From: Candidatus Omnitrophica bacterium UBA6210
GTDB lineage: Bacteria > Omnitrophota > Gorgyraeia > Velamenicoccales > Velamenicoccaceae
Length of the DNA stretch: 64,000 bases
Reading direction: 5' to 3'
Assembly: GCA_002421805.1 (NCBI GenBank)
Contig: DISM01000001.1
Span: forward strand, 71,857-135,856
Shown: piece after piece, positions 34,063 to 43,223 of the stretch
Numbering within the stretch: position 1 is the first letter of the stretch
Layout: each line of letters starts with the position of its first letter
Program-made: the position numbers and the translations under genes
The notes under the pieces: model-generated
Told to the model about the DNA's origin: nothing
The model's input: the letters and a program-made list of their open reading frames with translations, nothing else
The model's database searches: none

Positions 34063-35310
34063 TCACTGGATAGGAAGTTCATAGAGCGGGTAACCCGCAT
34101 AGGTCTGCGCGACAGCCGTATAGAGAAGGTCCGTCCCCAGTTCTTCATCGGATTCATAAAGGCTCAAGACGTAATCCAGTTCGGCATTCGTCTCATTGCC
34201 GCGGATCTCCCGCCAGAGCAGCGCTTCCTGGCAAAAAGCCAGATATTCCTGCTGAATGCTGTCCGATAACACGTCCTCGCCCGTGACGGGATCTGTAAAC
34301 CATGTCAACTCGCTGACATCAATTCCGAGGGAATCGGCCATCTCCTGCGCCCGCGTATCCATATTATGGTCGTAGTCGGCGTGCAAAGCTTCATGAACAA
34401 GAATGGCGGCGATGGCCGTTGCGCTCCAGCTGGAATCCAAAAAAGTCGAATTGAAATAAATGGTGTTGGCGGTATAGGGGTCGTCCGGATAAAAATCCAG
34501 CCACCAGGTAGGAATATACATACCCAGGACGCCGGCTCCCAAATCCGCATAACTCAACGTGACGCCGGCCGAATTGACCAGGTCATAATAATAGCCGCCA
34601 TTGGTCGTATCTTGAAGAAGGCCCAGAACGGTCGAGAGGTCCTGATGGACAAAACTGCCGGACCCACCGCCGGATGAGCTGTCATCGGAAGAATCATCGC
34701 CTGAAGAACCCCCCGAGGAACCTCCCGAGGAGCTTCCCGATGACCCGCCGGAAGAGCTGCCCGAAGATCCTCCTGACATGCCGCCGGACGACCCGCCGCC
34801 CGAAGACCCTCCGCCGCCGGAGCCGCCGCCGGACGACCCGCCGTAGCCGCCGCCATAGGACGAACCCGGAGAATAGGCATAGTCCACATGACCGTCGGAA
34901 TACATTGCGATCTCAATGGGCTTCTCGCCTGTCGTGTCTTCGCCGACACGCTCGGCAACGGCGGCAAAATCCTCCGAAGTGGCGTTGACGATCTTATAGG
35001 TAAAATTCTTGTCCTGGATATCAGCTTCCGGAAGAAGCTTGTTGATCTCGGCGGTGTCCGTCGCATTGACATAGGAACCGGTCTCGGCGAATTCCGACAC
35101 CTGCGCCTTGCGCACCGCGGCGAGATTATTCAGGGCCTCCGTATTTTCGGCCTTGGAAGTCACACGGAAATAGGCAACGACGGCCAGAGACGCCAGGATG
35201 GCGACCACGACGACAATGATCGTGATCTCAAGAACAGTAAACCCCTGCCACGAACGCGACCTCTCGTCACGCCCTCTTGAAGACCGGCTGCCTGCATGGA
35301 GATATCTCAT
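34063..35310 (-). CDS. Type IV prepilin-like protein fused to an HExxH metallopeptidase-like domain
   Basis: 415 residues. A basic leader ends at the prepilin site Gly/Phe in SWQG-FTVLEITIIVVVVAILASLA, with Glu at mature position 5, followed by a typical pilin helix and ~120-residue pilin domain. A long Gly/Ser linker with acidic stretches (about residues 150-220) follows, then a ~190-residue C-terminal domain with VHEALHADYDHN (HEALH at residues 306-310) and later acidic helices that could supply a third ligand. Reading: a pseudopilin that displays a zinc-metallopeptidase-like domain. The fusion is continuous, with no frameshift. Confidence 0.85.
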   Translation of the reverse strand: MRYLHAGSRSSRGRDERSRSWQGFTVLEITIIVVVVAILASLAVVAYFRVTSKAENTEALNNLAAVRKAQVSEFAETGSYVNATDTAEINKLLPEADIQDKNFTYKIVNATSEDFAAVAERVGEDTTGEKPIEIAMYSDGHVDYAYSPGSSYGGGYGGSSGGGSGGGGSSGGGSSGGMSGGSSGSSSGGSSGSSSGGSSGGSSGDDSSDDSSSGGGSGSFVHQDLSTVLGLLQDTTNGGYYYDLVNSAGVTLSYADLGAGVLGMYIPTWWLDFYPDDPYTANTIYFNSTFLDSSWSATAIAAILVHEALHADYDHNMDTRAQEMADSLGIDVSELTWFTDPVTGEDVLSDSIQQEYLAFCQEALLWREIRGNETNAELDYVLSLYESDEELGTDLLYTAVAQTYAGYPLYELPIQ

Positions 35311-35359
35311 AACTACAAGTCTAACATATTCTTATAACGTGTTCCAGTCTAAAAAAGAG

Positions 35360-36643
35360 TCAAAAATTTTCCTTCGCAGGATTAAAATAACCCAGCCGCA
35401 GCCGCCGAACCGCCTGACGGACAAGGCGGATCATCCGGAGGATCCCGATAGGCCGGCTGTTTTCCAAAGCCATCTTTTTAGAAAAGACATCCGGATCGAT
35501 ACAGAGATTCCTTAACTGGATAAGGTCCACGTCGCCTTTCTTCAAAAAAGAGACCAGCCGCGCAACATCATCTGCGTCGTCGGTAAAGCCGGGAAGGGTC
35601 AGATAGTTCAAAGAAACGAACAGCCCGCTTCTTTTGGCTTCCCTGATACCGGCAACGACGTCGCCGAACGCATAGCCTTGGGGCCTGTAATAGGCTTCGT
35701 AGCGGCGCGGATGGAAACTATTGATGCTGATACGCACGCTGTCGAGGCCGCAAGCCGCCAATTCTCTGAGACAAACAGGATCGGACCCGTTGGTGTTGAG
35801 GTGAATGGTCCCCCTGCGCGTTGCTCGCCGCATCCAGACGATGGCTTCCTTCAGGACGCCTGCCTGCAAAAGGGGCTCGCCTTCGCACCCCTGGCCGAAG
35901 CTGACAATAGGGGCACGCGCGCTCTTCAGGTGATGGATGGCGATCTCGGCTACTTCCGCCGCCGTAGGGACAAAGCGGATCCGGCTATGAGACGAAGAAC
36001 AATCCGTGTCCTGCACAGACAGACACCCCAGACAACGGCTGTTGCATGACGGAGAAACAGGCAGGGGCGCTTCCCACCGGCCCAGAAAAAGATTCTGCGC
36101 ATTGCGACAATTGTATTGCAGGGCGCAATGGCCCAGATGCTCCAGGAGCCTGTTGGACGGATACTGCCGCGACAAGCGGCGCATGCCTTTGGCGATCGAC
36201 GGCCGGTCCGCATAATAGGACGGCCTCTGTTTCCTACCGGCGTCAATGCGGACAGCCGCAACCACAAACCTTCCGCCGGCATATCCTACGGCGGTATAAG
36301 GCCACAAGGGTAGCGTGATCCGGCGGTCGGATTTCCGGGCTGCCGGCAGATAGAGACGCGTATAGCCGGGGACCATGAAGCCGGCCGCAGGATAGACCGT
36401 CCGCCCCTGCATCTGCGCGAGAATCGCCGTTGTCCCGGCGACAGGATCAAAACCGAAAGCGCAATGGCCCGGCAGATAAAAAAAGCTGCTTCCTGCAGGC
36501 AAGGCAATCCATTCTTCCTGTTTGGGCAGGACAAACCCGCGGCCGTCAAACCCCAATGCCTTGAACGACGGATGAACAAACACCTCGCCTTTTGCGTCGC
36601 AAAAAACCATGCGGGGCGCCTGATGCAGCAGAAGACCGGTCAT
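35360..36643 (-). CDS. Radical SAM protein of unknown specificity
   Basis: 427 residues. A ~200-residue N-terminal region of beta-rich sequence precedes the radical SAM core with the cluster motif PSCNSRCLGCLS (CxxxCxxC) and a SAM-binding GQGCEGEPLL, then HLNTNGSD and RISINSFHPRRYEAYYRP. It lacks an obvious C-terminal SPASM cluster. ATG 36643 overlaps the rluB-type stop as ATGA. Substrate unknown; the long N-domain with many aromatic residues suggests a specific partner. Confidence 0.8.
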   Translation of the reverse strand: MTGLLLHQAPRMVFCDAKGEVFVHPSFKALGFDGRGFVLPKQEEWIALPAGSSFFYLPGHCAFGFDPVAGTTAILAQMQGRTVYPAAGFMVPGYTRLYLPAARKSDRRITLPLWPYTAVGYAGGRFVVAAVRIDAGRKQRPSYYADRPSIAKGMRRLSRQYPSNRLLEHLGHCALQYNCRNAQNLFLGRWEAPLPVSPSCNSRCLGCLSVQDTDCSSSHSRIRFVPTAAEVAEIAIHHLKSARAPIVSFGQGCEGEPLLQAGVLKEAIVWMRRATRRGTIHLNTNGSDPVCLRELAACGLDSVRISINSFHPRRYEAYYRPQGYAFGDVVAGIREAKRSGLFVSLNYLTLPGFTDDADDVARLVSFLKKGDVDLIQLRNLCIDPDVFSKKMALENSRPIGILRMIRLVRQAVRRLRLGYFNPAKENF

Positions 36644-37368
36644 CGCGTTTTTTTTCCTTTCGGCGGCATATGGAGCTCCTGGTTGAGCCTGGCCACCTCC
36701 TGGGATGTCAAAAAACGCCACTCCCCTTCTTTCAGGCCGCCCAGCTCGAGGCTTCCCTGACGGACACGCTTGAGTTTCTCGACATGATAATGAAACAAGG
36801 CAAAAACCCTGCGGATCTGGCGCTTACGGCCTTCGTGGATCGCCATCTCCAGTTCTTTCGGTGCCTGCCTGACAATACGGCACGGCGATGTCTTTTGGCC
36901 CTCCAGAAGAACGCCCTGGCTGATCTGACGGACATCGCTGTCTTTGGCGTCCCTATTCAAAACTACCCGATATACTTTCTCCACTTCATAAGACGGGTGA
37001 CTCATCTTGTGCGTCAATTCCCCGTCGTTGGTCAACAAGAGAAGCCCGGTCGTGTCCTTATCCAGGCGGCCCACGGGATGCAGCCCGCTTCTCAGATGTT
37101 GGGGGACGAGTTCCAGGACGGTCTTGGACGCATGGGGGTCGCTGACAGTGCTCATCGTCGCCTGGGGCTTATGGAGAAGAAGATAAATTTTCCTGGGGAG
37201 TTGGACGACGCGGCCGTCAAGACACACCTTGTCCGACGATGGATGGACGTCGCAAGAGGGCTCGGTGACCTTTTTGCCGTTGACAGTCACGCGGCCGCTC
37301 TGGATCGGCTCAAAGGCCTTACGCCGGGAACAGACGCCGGCATGCGACAAGAATACCTGCAGACGCAT
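36640..37368 (-). CDS. rluB: rRNA pseudouridine synthase, RsuA/RluB family
   Basis: 242 residues. An N-terminal S4 domain (MRLQVFLSHAGVCSRRKAFEPIQSGRVTVNG) and the pseudouridine synthase domain with GRLDKDTTGLLLLTNDG, where the Asp is catalytic, and EGRKRQIRRV. Modifies a uridine in large- or small-subunit rRNA; which one is not readable from motifs. ATG 37368 chosen as it opens the S4 domain; the longer frame adds a basic N-terminal extension with no match. Confidence 0.92.
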   Translation of the reverse strand: MRLQVFLSHAGVCSRRKAFEPIQSGRVTVNGKKVTEPSCDVHPSSDKVCLDGRVVQLPRKIYLLLHKPQATMSTVSDPHASKTVLELVPQHLRSGLHPVGRLDKDTTGLLLLTNDGELTHKMSHPSYEVEKVYRVVLNRDAKDSDVRQISQGVLLEGQKTSPCRIVRQAPKELEMAIHEGRKRQIRRVFALFHYHVEKLKRVRQGSLELGGLKEGEWRFLTSQEVARLNQELHMPPKGKKTR

Positions 37369-37385
37369 AAAACCACCGCTTGAAT

Positions 37386-37410
37386 AAAAACGCCGCCGGG
37401 ATCGGCAGCG
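37386..37410 (-). terminator. Rho-independent terminator after the receiver gene
   Basis: Minus strand CGCTGCC, a 6-base loop and GGCGGCG followed by TTTTTATT. It lies between the receiver gene (ending at 37453) and the pseudouridine synthase gene. Confidence 0.7.
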
Positions 37411-37452
37411 CCTCAAAAAAAATTTGTTATGAGCCTCTCTGACAAGACCCTC

Positions 37453-37845
37453 TTACAAAATTTCTGCCGCGCCGATCATGTCTCTGACACGGTCAAGGAT
37501 CTCTTTGGGCGTGCATGGTTTGGCCATGATGCAGCGTTTGGCGGACGCACGGTTCGGCTTCGGCTGTTCAGACTTTCTCAGGATCCCGGTCAAAAAAATA
37601 ACGGGGGTATGGCACGTCAGAGGATCTTCCAGGAGGTGGGCCGCTATATCTGAACCGTCGATATCTGGCAGCATCAGATCCAGGATGACGAGGTCCGGCC
37701 GCTGGTCATGGACCAGCTCCAGCCCCTTTTGGCCGCTATCAACCGCCTCGACGACGTAACCCTTCCTCTTGAGATAGTCTGAAATGGTCTTCAGGGTATC
37801 TTTTTCGTCGTCGATAATAAGAATAGACTTGGTCTTCGGTTCCAT
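37453..37845 (-). CDS. Single-domain response regulator (receiver)
   Basis: 130 residues forming one CheY-like receiver: acidic pocket IIDDEKDT, phospho-acceptor Asp in VILDLMLPDIDG (near residue 53), Thr in VIFLTG, and Lys in IMAKPCTP. No output domain. GGAGGCT precedes the ATG at 37845. No histidine kinase is adjacent; it may act in a phosphorelay or by protein contact. Confidence 0.93.
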   Translation of the reverse strand: MEPKTKSILIIDDEKDTLKTISDYLKRKGYVVEAVDSGQKGLELVHDQRPDLVILDLMLPDIDGSDIAAHLLEDPLTCHTPVIFLTGILRKSEQPKPNRASAKRCIMAKPCTPKEILDRVRDMIGAAEIL

Positions 37846-37898
37846 AGCCTCCTTGCGATCAGGTATCATTATAGCACAAAAACTTTTAAGGGCGGCCA

Positions 37899-38678
37899 CT
37901 AAAACCCCGCATCGGCCTCCTGCCCGATCTTCCTGATACGCTCACCCGTTCGCACAGGCGCATTCAGCATCTCGAACGTCCTGGCCGTTTTCCCCTTTTC
38001 CTTCATCAGGGATTCCAAGACGCCTGCCAAGGCGTAAGGGTCATATCCTGCACGCGTCAGATACTTCACGGCGAGCGCATCGGCCTGAAGCTCTTCTTGG
38101 CGGCTATAGCCGCGGCCCAAGAGATCAAAAACCGCATCCGAAGCACCGGCGATCTGCCGGGAGACCTCGGGGTCTTTACGCCCCAGCCCGGCCATCACCA
38201 GGCCGACGAGTACCTCATCCCCCAGGGCGGACTGCATGTGCTTGAGGACATGCCGGGCCGCCACGTGCGCGATCTGGTGGGCCAGGACAGCCGCCAGTCC
38301 TCCTTCATCGAGCTTTTCGTATAATCCCCGGAAGATATACACATATCCTCCGGGAAGGGCAAAGGCATTATCGTCCGGACTGTCCAGAATCTGAAAACTA
38401 TAAATGATATCGCGCCTGTCCGAGGCTGCAGCAAGCCTGCGGCCGATGTCATTGACGCGGCGCTGCTCGACGGAATTATTCCACGGCACATACCGCGGCG
38501 CGACAATCTCGCGGGCCATGCTGCGGCCGACCTGCACCTCTTCGGCGCTACTGATGACCACGGCTGGCTGCCCCGGGGGCTGTCCCGACGGGACAACGGG
38601 GCGGCGCGTCGTCGCGCAACCTGCGCAGAAACAACATACCATCAACAAGAATAAAAAAAATGGTCTTTTTGCGGGCAC
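37899..38678 (-). CDS. M48-like lipoprotein with an altered zinc motif (HQxxH)
   Basis: 259 residues, lipobox CFCAGC near residue 21. The M48/BepA-like domain is clear: EEVQVGRSMAREI, PDDNAFALPGGYVYIFRGL, then AHQIAHVAARH (residues 134-138 HQIAH) and the third-ligand region EELQADALAVKYL. The catalytic Glu of HExxH is Gln here (codon CAG), so peptidase activity may be lost while metal binding could remain. It could act as a chaperone, or the change may be a base error. Confidence 0.85.
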   Translation of the reverse strand: MPAKRPFFLFLLMVCCFCAGCATTRRPVVPSGQPPGQPAVVISSAEEVQVGRSMAREIVAPRYVPWNNSVEQRRVNDIGRRLAAASDRRDIIYSFQILDSPDDNAFALPGGYVYIFRGLYEKLDEGGLAAVLAHQIAHVAARHVLKHMQSALGDEVLVGLVMAGLGRKDPEVSRQIAGASDAVFDLLGRGYSRQEELQADALAVKYLTRAGYDPYALAGVLESLMKEKGKTARTFEMLNAPVRTGERIRKIGQEADAGF

Positions 38679-38690
38679 AGGCCTCCCCTG

Positions 38691-39092
38691 TCAGCTCAAA
38701 AGCGCCCTGATCTTTTCAGGGATCTTCCTCGGCTTCAAATCCCTGTCGATCAAAACATGGGAAGTATATCCTTCACAGAGGACTTTTTCTTCGCCTCTGC
38801 GCGTGACCTTATACGCAAACGTCAGGCTGGAATTCCTGACATCCGCAGGCCAGGTGTGCACGACGACGGTCTCGCCATAGCGCGCCGGCGCTTTATAAAC
38901 GCAATGGGCCTCCACCACGGCCATAAACAACCCTTCCTTCTCAACATCCCTGTAATCCATCCCTTGGGCCAAAAGATACTCCGTACGCCCCACCTCAAAC
39001 CAGACCAGATAATTGGCGTAATAAACAATCCCCATATTGTCCGTTTCGGCATATCGTACCTTGATTTCCGTCGTGTGTATTTTAGGCGCCAT
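38691..39092 (-). CDS. ybgC: Acyl-CoA thioesterase, YbgC/4HBT family
   Basis: 133-residue hot-dog-fold protein. The signature RYAETDNMGIVYYANYLVWFEVGRTEYL carries the catalytic Asp of YbgC-type thioesterases. Start 39092 follows GAGGAGAG; it overlaps rlmN by 11 bases. YbgC proteins hydrolyse acyl-CoA or acyl-ACP esters; the natural substrate is not known here. Confidence 0.9.
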   Translation of the reverse strand: MAPKIHTTEIKVRYAETDNMGIVYYANYLVWFEVGRTEYLLAQGMDYRDVEKEGLFMAVVEAHCVYKAPARYGETVVVHTWPADVRNSSLTFAYKVTRRGEEKVLCEGYTSHVLIDRDLKPRKIPEKIRALLS

Positions 39093-40134
39093 GTTCTTTC
39101 TCTCCTCGAAGTGTCTGATAACGCAGTTGACCGCAGGCGGCGCTGATATCACTGCCCCGCGGCAAACGAAGGGTCACATCCACACCGTGCTTTTCCAGGT
39201 AACTCTTGAAAAACAAAACCTCAAGCTTCACCGGCGGCTCAAATCCCATGCGCGAGACCGCCGGATTAAACGGGATCAGGTTCACGCGGGCATTGAGACC
39301 CCGGATCAAGGCGATCAGCGCCTGCGCATCATCCACCGTCGTATTGAAGGCGCGCAGGAGTACATATTCAAAAGTGATCTTCCTCTTTGTTGCCTGGACA
39401 TACACACGCAAGGCGCGCATCAGCGTCTCAAGAGGAAAACGCTTGTTGACGGGCAAGAGCTGGCTGCGTTTTTCATCCGTCGCCGCATGAAGAGAAACAG
39501 AAAGCTCCAGCTGCAACTTTTCGCGGCTCAGGCGTTCGATCGCCGGCGCAAGGCCGCAGGTCGAGATCGTCATTTTTCTGGCGCCCAGCCTGATGCCGTG
39601 CTCATCGTTCAAAATCCGGATTGCGCGCATCAAATTCTCATAATTGTCCAGGGGTTCGCCGATACCCATAAAAACGACGTTCGAGATGTGCCCTTCGGGC
39701 ACATTCCTGGCAATGGTCAAAAATTGTCCCAATATCTCACCGGCATCGAGATGACGCCTGAACCCCGCGGTCCCGCTGGCGCAGAACGCGCAGGAATAGC
39801 GGCAACCGACCTGGGTCGACAGGCATGCAGTCAGGCGGGACTTGGCGGGAATGGAAACGCTCTCAATCAGGGAGCGATCTTTAAGCCGCAGGAGAAATTT
39901 TTGGGTCAGGTCCGACGATGTCAGGATCTTTTCAACGGCCGGAGGCTGGATCGCATAATACGTCTTCAGAAAAACCTTAAGGTCCTGCGGCAGATTCGCC
40001 ATGGCGGCAAAATCCTCGACGCCTTTTTTGTAAAGCCATGCAAAAACCTGGCGGGCGCGGTAAGCCGGGAAACCCCCTGCGCACAAATTCTTTTCCAGTT
40101 CCCCAAGAGTAATATTTCTTATGTCTTCGACCAT
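39082..40134 (-). CDS. rlmN: Dual-specificity RNA methyltransferase RlmN
   Basis: 350 residues. Radical SAM enzyme that methylates C2 of an adenosine in 23S rRNA (and tRNA in some hosts). Cluster motif CRYSCAFCASG, the GIGEPLDNY SAM-binding motif, SVSLHAATDEKR, and a C-terminal catalytic Cys in DISAACGQL are visible. ATG 40134 overlaps the MOSC gene by 16 bases. Confidence 0.95.
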   Translation of the reverse strand: MVEDIRNITLGELEKNLCAGGFPAYRARQVFAWLYKKGVEDFAAMANLPQDLKVFLKTYYAIQPPAVEKILTSSDLTQKFLLRLKDRSLIESVSIPAKSRLTACLSTQVGCRYSCAFCASGTAGFRRHLDAGEILGQFLTIARNVPEGHISNVVFMGIGEPLDNYENLMRAIRILNDEHGIRLGARKMTISTCGLAPAIERLSREKLQLELSVSLHAATDEKRSQLLPVNKRFPLETLMRALRVYVQATKRKITFEYVLLRAFNTTVDDAQALIALIRGLNARVNLIPFNPAVSRMGFEPPVKLEVLFFKSYLEKHGVDVTLRLPRGSDISAACGQLRYQTLRGEKEHGA

Positions 40135-40604
40135 GGCCAGAACGATTTTTTCGCGCGCAGGAGACGCACAGGATCGCGCAGGCGGACCCCTCCGCCTTCT
40201 TCGACAACAGCAAAGATGCCGGCTGTCGGCATCAGGCATACCCCTGCCTTTTTCTTGATCTCGCAACCATCGTGGCAGGCCTTGCCGATCTGGGTCACGC
40301 GCAAAACGGCCGAAGCCCCCACTGCGAGACGGTCGCCGACCCTGAGACCCGAAAGGTCTATGCCTTCCGTCGTCAGGTTCTCGGCGAAAACGCCGGGGTG
40401 AAGATCGACGTCATCCGCCTTAACCATATCTTCAAACTTCTCGACATCTTCGATGCTCAAGAGGCTGACCTGACGTATGCCCGGACCCGCATGGGCATCC
40501 CCTTCCAGCCCCTCGCCCGCGACAAGACGGCCGGCGCGCTGCATGGTTTTCGGGCCTTTTTTTTGAGCCGAAATATTGATCGAAAAGATGCGTCCGCTTG
40601 TCAC
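40119..40604 (-). CDS. MOSC domain protein
   Basis: 161 residues. The conserved block IGKACHDGCEIKKKAGVCLMPTAGIFAVV, with the MOSC Cys, marks the domain that handles the sulphur of molybdenum cofactor. EDVEKFED and the VFAENLTTEGIDL stretch are also typical. The ATG overlaps the moaC stop as ATGA. Membership in a moeA-moaA-moaC-MOSC run supports a molybdopterin role, although no molybdoenzyme is seen in the window. Confidence 0.92.
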   Translation of the reverse strand: MTSGRIFSINISAQKKGPKTMQRAGRLVAGEGLEGDAHAGPGIRQVSLLSIEDVEKFEDMVKADDVDLHPGVFAENLTTEGIDLSGLRVGDRLAVGASAVLRVTQIGKACHDGCEIKKKAGVCLMPTAGIFAVVEEGGGVRLRDPVRLLRAKKSFWPWSKT

Positions 40605-41059
40605 GTCAATGCCTTCCAGACCCCGCTCTTGCCGCCCCTCTTTTCCAGAAGACGCAGGTCTTTGATCACGATGCCCTTGTCATGGGCTTTTGCCATATCA
40701 TAAACCGTCAGGGCCGCGACCGCGCAGGCGCAAAGCGCCTCCATCTCCACGCCCGTGGCATAAGCAGTCTTCACAACGGATGTGATCTCCATGAAATCCA
40801 GGCGGAAAGAAAACGAGATATCGACAAAACTGACCGGCAGCGGATGGCAAAGGGGAATGATGGCCGCTGTATTCTTGGCTGCCAGGATCCCGGCCGCCTG
40901 GGCCGCGGCAAGACAGTCCCCTTTGCCTAAACCGCCTTCTTTGATCATCCTGAGCACCCGGGGACTCGCGCAGAGACGGACACGCGCCCGGCTCATGCGC
41001 GCGGAAAATTTTTTCTCGGAAATATCCACCATCCTGATACGGCCCTTTGCGGATCCCAT
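40601..41059 (-). CDS. moaC: Cyclic pyranopterin monophosphate synthase
   Basis: 152 residues. With MoaA it makes the first molybdopterin intermediate. Motifs: IPLCHPLPVSF and the C-terminal GVEMEALCACAVAALTVYDM with KGIVIKDLRLLEKRGGKSG. ATG at 41059 has GGAGGATAAG before it, two bases before the moaA stop region. Operon partner moaA directly upstream. Confidence 0.95.
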   Translation of the reverse strand: MGSAKGRIRMVDISEKKFSARMSRARVRLCASPRVLRMIKEGGLGKGDCLAAAQAAGILAAKNTAAIIPLCHPLPVSFVDISFSFRLDFMEITSVVKTAYATGVEMEALCACAVAALTVYDMAKAHDKGIVIKDLRLLEKRGGKSGVWKALT

Positions 41060-41060
41060 C

Positions 41061-42017
41061 TTATCCTCCGATAGATGACATTTCAAAAAAGCGGCTGCAC
41101 GCTATCTTATTGTAGCGGCCCTTGGCTTCGGCTGTCTGTGCGATAAGGGCTGCAGCGGCCTCAGGACGGCCGGCGCGTAACAACGCTTTCACATCCACAT
41201 AATGATCGGCATGCAGGCAGGGAAAAAGTTTGCCGTCAGCACTCAAGCGCAAGCGGTTGCACTGAGGACAGAAGAAATGCGTCACAGAGCTGATGAACCC
41301 GAGCCGCGGCCCCCCGGAGGCAAGACGATAATACTGCGCCGGACCGGACAAGGGATCGCACCCCTGCGGGGCCAAAGGACCAAAGGCTGACTCGATGACC
41401 TTCATCACCTCGCCCGAATCGACATAAAGAGACTTAAAGGCCTGGCTACGTTTCTGCGTGGGAAAGTATTCGATAAACCGGACGGCCAGATCGTGGTCCT
41501 GGCCGAAACGCACAAACGAAACAATCTCATCGTCGTTAAAACCGCGGACCAGAAGAACATTGACGCGTATGTCTCCCAGGCCGCCCTCCCTGGCGGCGCG
41601 GATACCTGCCAGCACCCGGTCCAGACCGTCGACGCCGGTCAATGAACGGAAGCGGTCTTTTCGAAGCGTATCGAGGCTGACATTGACCCTCTGCAGGCCT
41701 GCAAAAGGATCCGCAGCCAGGGCATCCGCAAGCGCAAACCCGTTCGTCGTCATCGATACCAGCTCAAGCCCTTTGACCGCCGCCAGCCTCCGGACGATGT
41801 CATGGACTCCGGCGCGCAGGAGTGGCTCGCCGCCGGTGAGACGGAGATGCCGGATACCAAGGCCGACAAAAAGCCGTGCCAGACATACGAGTTCATCAGC
41901 ATCCAGGTATTCCTGCTCGGGAAGAAAAGCATCTCTCTTCTGCGCCCCGCAGTAAAAACAATCGAAACAACAGCGGTCCGTCAGGGAGACCCGTAAATAA
42001 GAACATGTGTGTGTCAT
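41061..42017 (-). CDS. moaA: GTP 3',8-cyclase
   Basis: 318 residues, radical SAM. N-terminal cluster CCFDCFYCGA, LRLTGGEPLLR, and the second C-terminal 4Fe-4S site with CPQCNRLRLSADGKLFPCL. The catalytic C-terminal pair GG is present at the very end (SSIGG). ATG 42017 overlaps the moeA stop as ATGA; a longer upstream frame is unlikely to be used. Confidence 0.95.
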   Translation of the reverse strand: MTHTCSYLRVSLTDRCCFDCFYCGAQKRDAFLPEQEYLDADELVCLARLFVGLGIRHLRLTGGEPLLRAGVHDIVRRLAAVKGLELVSMTTNGFALADALAADPFAGLQRVNVSLDTLRKDRFRSLTGVDGLDRVLAGIRAAREGGLGDIRVNVLLVRGFNDDEIVSFVRFGQDHDLAVRFIEYFPTQKRSQAFKSLYVDSGEVMKVIESAFGPLAPQGCDPLSGPAQYYRLASGGPRLGFISSVTHFFCPQCNRLRLSADGKLFPCLHADHYVDVKALLRAGRPEAAAALIAQTAEAKGRYNKIACSRFFEMSSIGG

Positions 42018-43198
42018 ATCTTGAAGTAGGAAATGCACGTTCCTTTTTTCAATCTCGCATACGGTCGGGCGGCAAAAAAACAATCGGCACCTGCGACGTG
42101 ATACATGTCCGCGCTGCCGTGGAAGACCAAAGGTGCGATCCCGATTCCTTTCTTCCGGCGGCAAAGACGGGCCGGCAGAAAGGACAAGCGTTCACTTTCA
42201 TTATACACATCTTTTGACAAAATGCCTCGCAAGAAGGAAAACGCACATCCTCCTTGCAGGTATTCTATGGCCGGCTTGACAAATAACATGAATGTCACAA
42301 GGCTCGCCACGGGGTTCCCGGGAAGACCAAAAACCAGCTGATTCCGGCGGCATCCGAACCACAAGGGCTTGCCCGGCCGGATCAGGACTTTATGAAAAAG
42401 GCAGGTAACGTCATTCTTGGCCAATACCCCCGGCACGTAATCCCTTTCGCCCGCCGAGACGCCTCCGGTCACGATCAGGATGTCGTGTTCCAATCCCTGA
42501 CGGACCTTCTTGTCCAGGAGGACCGCGCTGTCGCGGACATGCCCCAAGTCTTCGCACAAGACGCCCATGCGCGACAAACTGGAGAGGATCATCGGCCTGG
42601 TCGCGTCATAGACCTGGCCGGAGCGCGGCGGGCGGCCGGGCCCGATGATCTCGTCCCCCGTCGTCAAAAAGGCGACGCGGGGAGTCGCAAAGACTTCAAC
42701 ACTGCCGTATCCCAGGGAGCCCAGAAGGGCGATACGCGCCGGATTCAACAACATTGCGCGCCGGAGAAGAAAAGCTCCTTTCCTGTAATCGCGGCCGCGG
42801 GGATAAACATCCTCGCCCTTACGGACGCGGCGCGATACCCGCAGGCGCCCATCGGCAAGAACCTGCACGTCTTCCTTTTTAATGACGGCATCTGCGCCCG
42901 GCGGCATCATGGCGCCTGTGGCGATCCTGGCACTTTCGCCGGCGCCGACCCGGCGGCAGAAGGTTTTCCCGGCAGGAATAAAACCAACAACCCGCAGGAC
43001 AACCGGCGCATCCGCCGTATCCCGGCTGCGCACGGCAAAACCATCCATGACAGCCCTGTCAAATGCAGGCGCATCCGCGGACGCCGCGATATCGCGGCTC
43101 AAAAAGCTTCCTTCGGCTTTGACGAGTTCAAGGCGACAGGTTCTGGGATGGGGCAGGTGCCTGGAAACGATCTTGCGTGCGGTTATGAATGAAATCAT
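42014..43198 (-). CDS. moeA: Molybdopterin molybdenumtransferase
   Basis: 394 residues. Inserts molybdate into adenylylated molybdopterin. Seen: SADAPAFDRAVMDGFAVRSRDT, RIATGAMMPPGADAVIKKEDV, VAFLTTGDEI, ILIVTGGVSAGERDYV, and LPGNPVASLVTFMLFVKPAI. ATG 43198 (MISFITARK) is chosen. It lies between the hydrogenase maturation gene and moaA, so the hydrogenase and cofactor genes may form one long transcript. Confidence 0.94.
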   Translation of the reverse strand: MISFITARKIVSRHLPHPRTCRLELVKAEGSFLSRDIAASADAPAFDRAVMDGFAVRSRDTADAPVVLRVVGFIPAGKTFCRRVGAGESARIATGAMMPPGADAVIKKEDVQVLADGRLRVSRRVRKGEDVYPRGRDYRKGAFLLRRAMLLNPARIALLGSLGYGSVEVFATPRVAFLTTGDEIIGPGRPPRSGQVYDATRPMILSSLSRMGVLCEDLGHVRDSAVLLDKKVRQGLEHDILIVTGGVSAGERDYVPGVLAKNDVTCLFHKVLIRPGKPLWFGCRRNQLVFGLPGNPVASLVTFMLFVKPAIEYLQGGCAFSFLRGILSKDVYNESERLSFLPARLCRRKKGIGIAPLVFHGSADMYHVAGADCFFAARPYARLKKGTCISYFKI

Positions 43199-43223
43199 GA
43201 TAGGACGCGGCTGGCGGCGCGGA

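Noticed and set aside
38691..39092. Thioesterase as a polyketide-releasing enzyme
   Set aside because: It is 12 kb from the PKS cluster and embedded in unrelated housekeeping genes; the YbgC motif is that of general acyl-CoA thioesterases.
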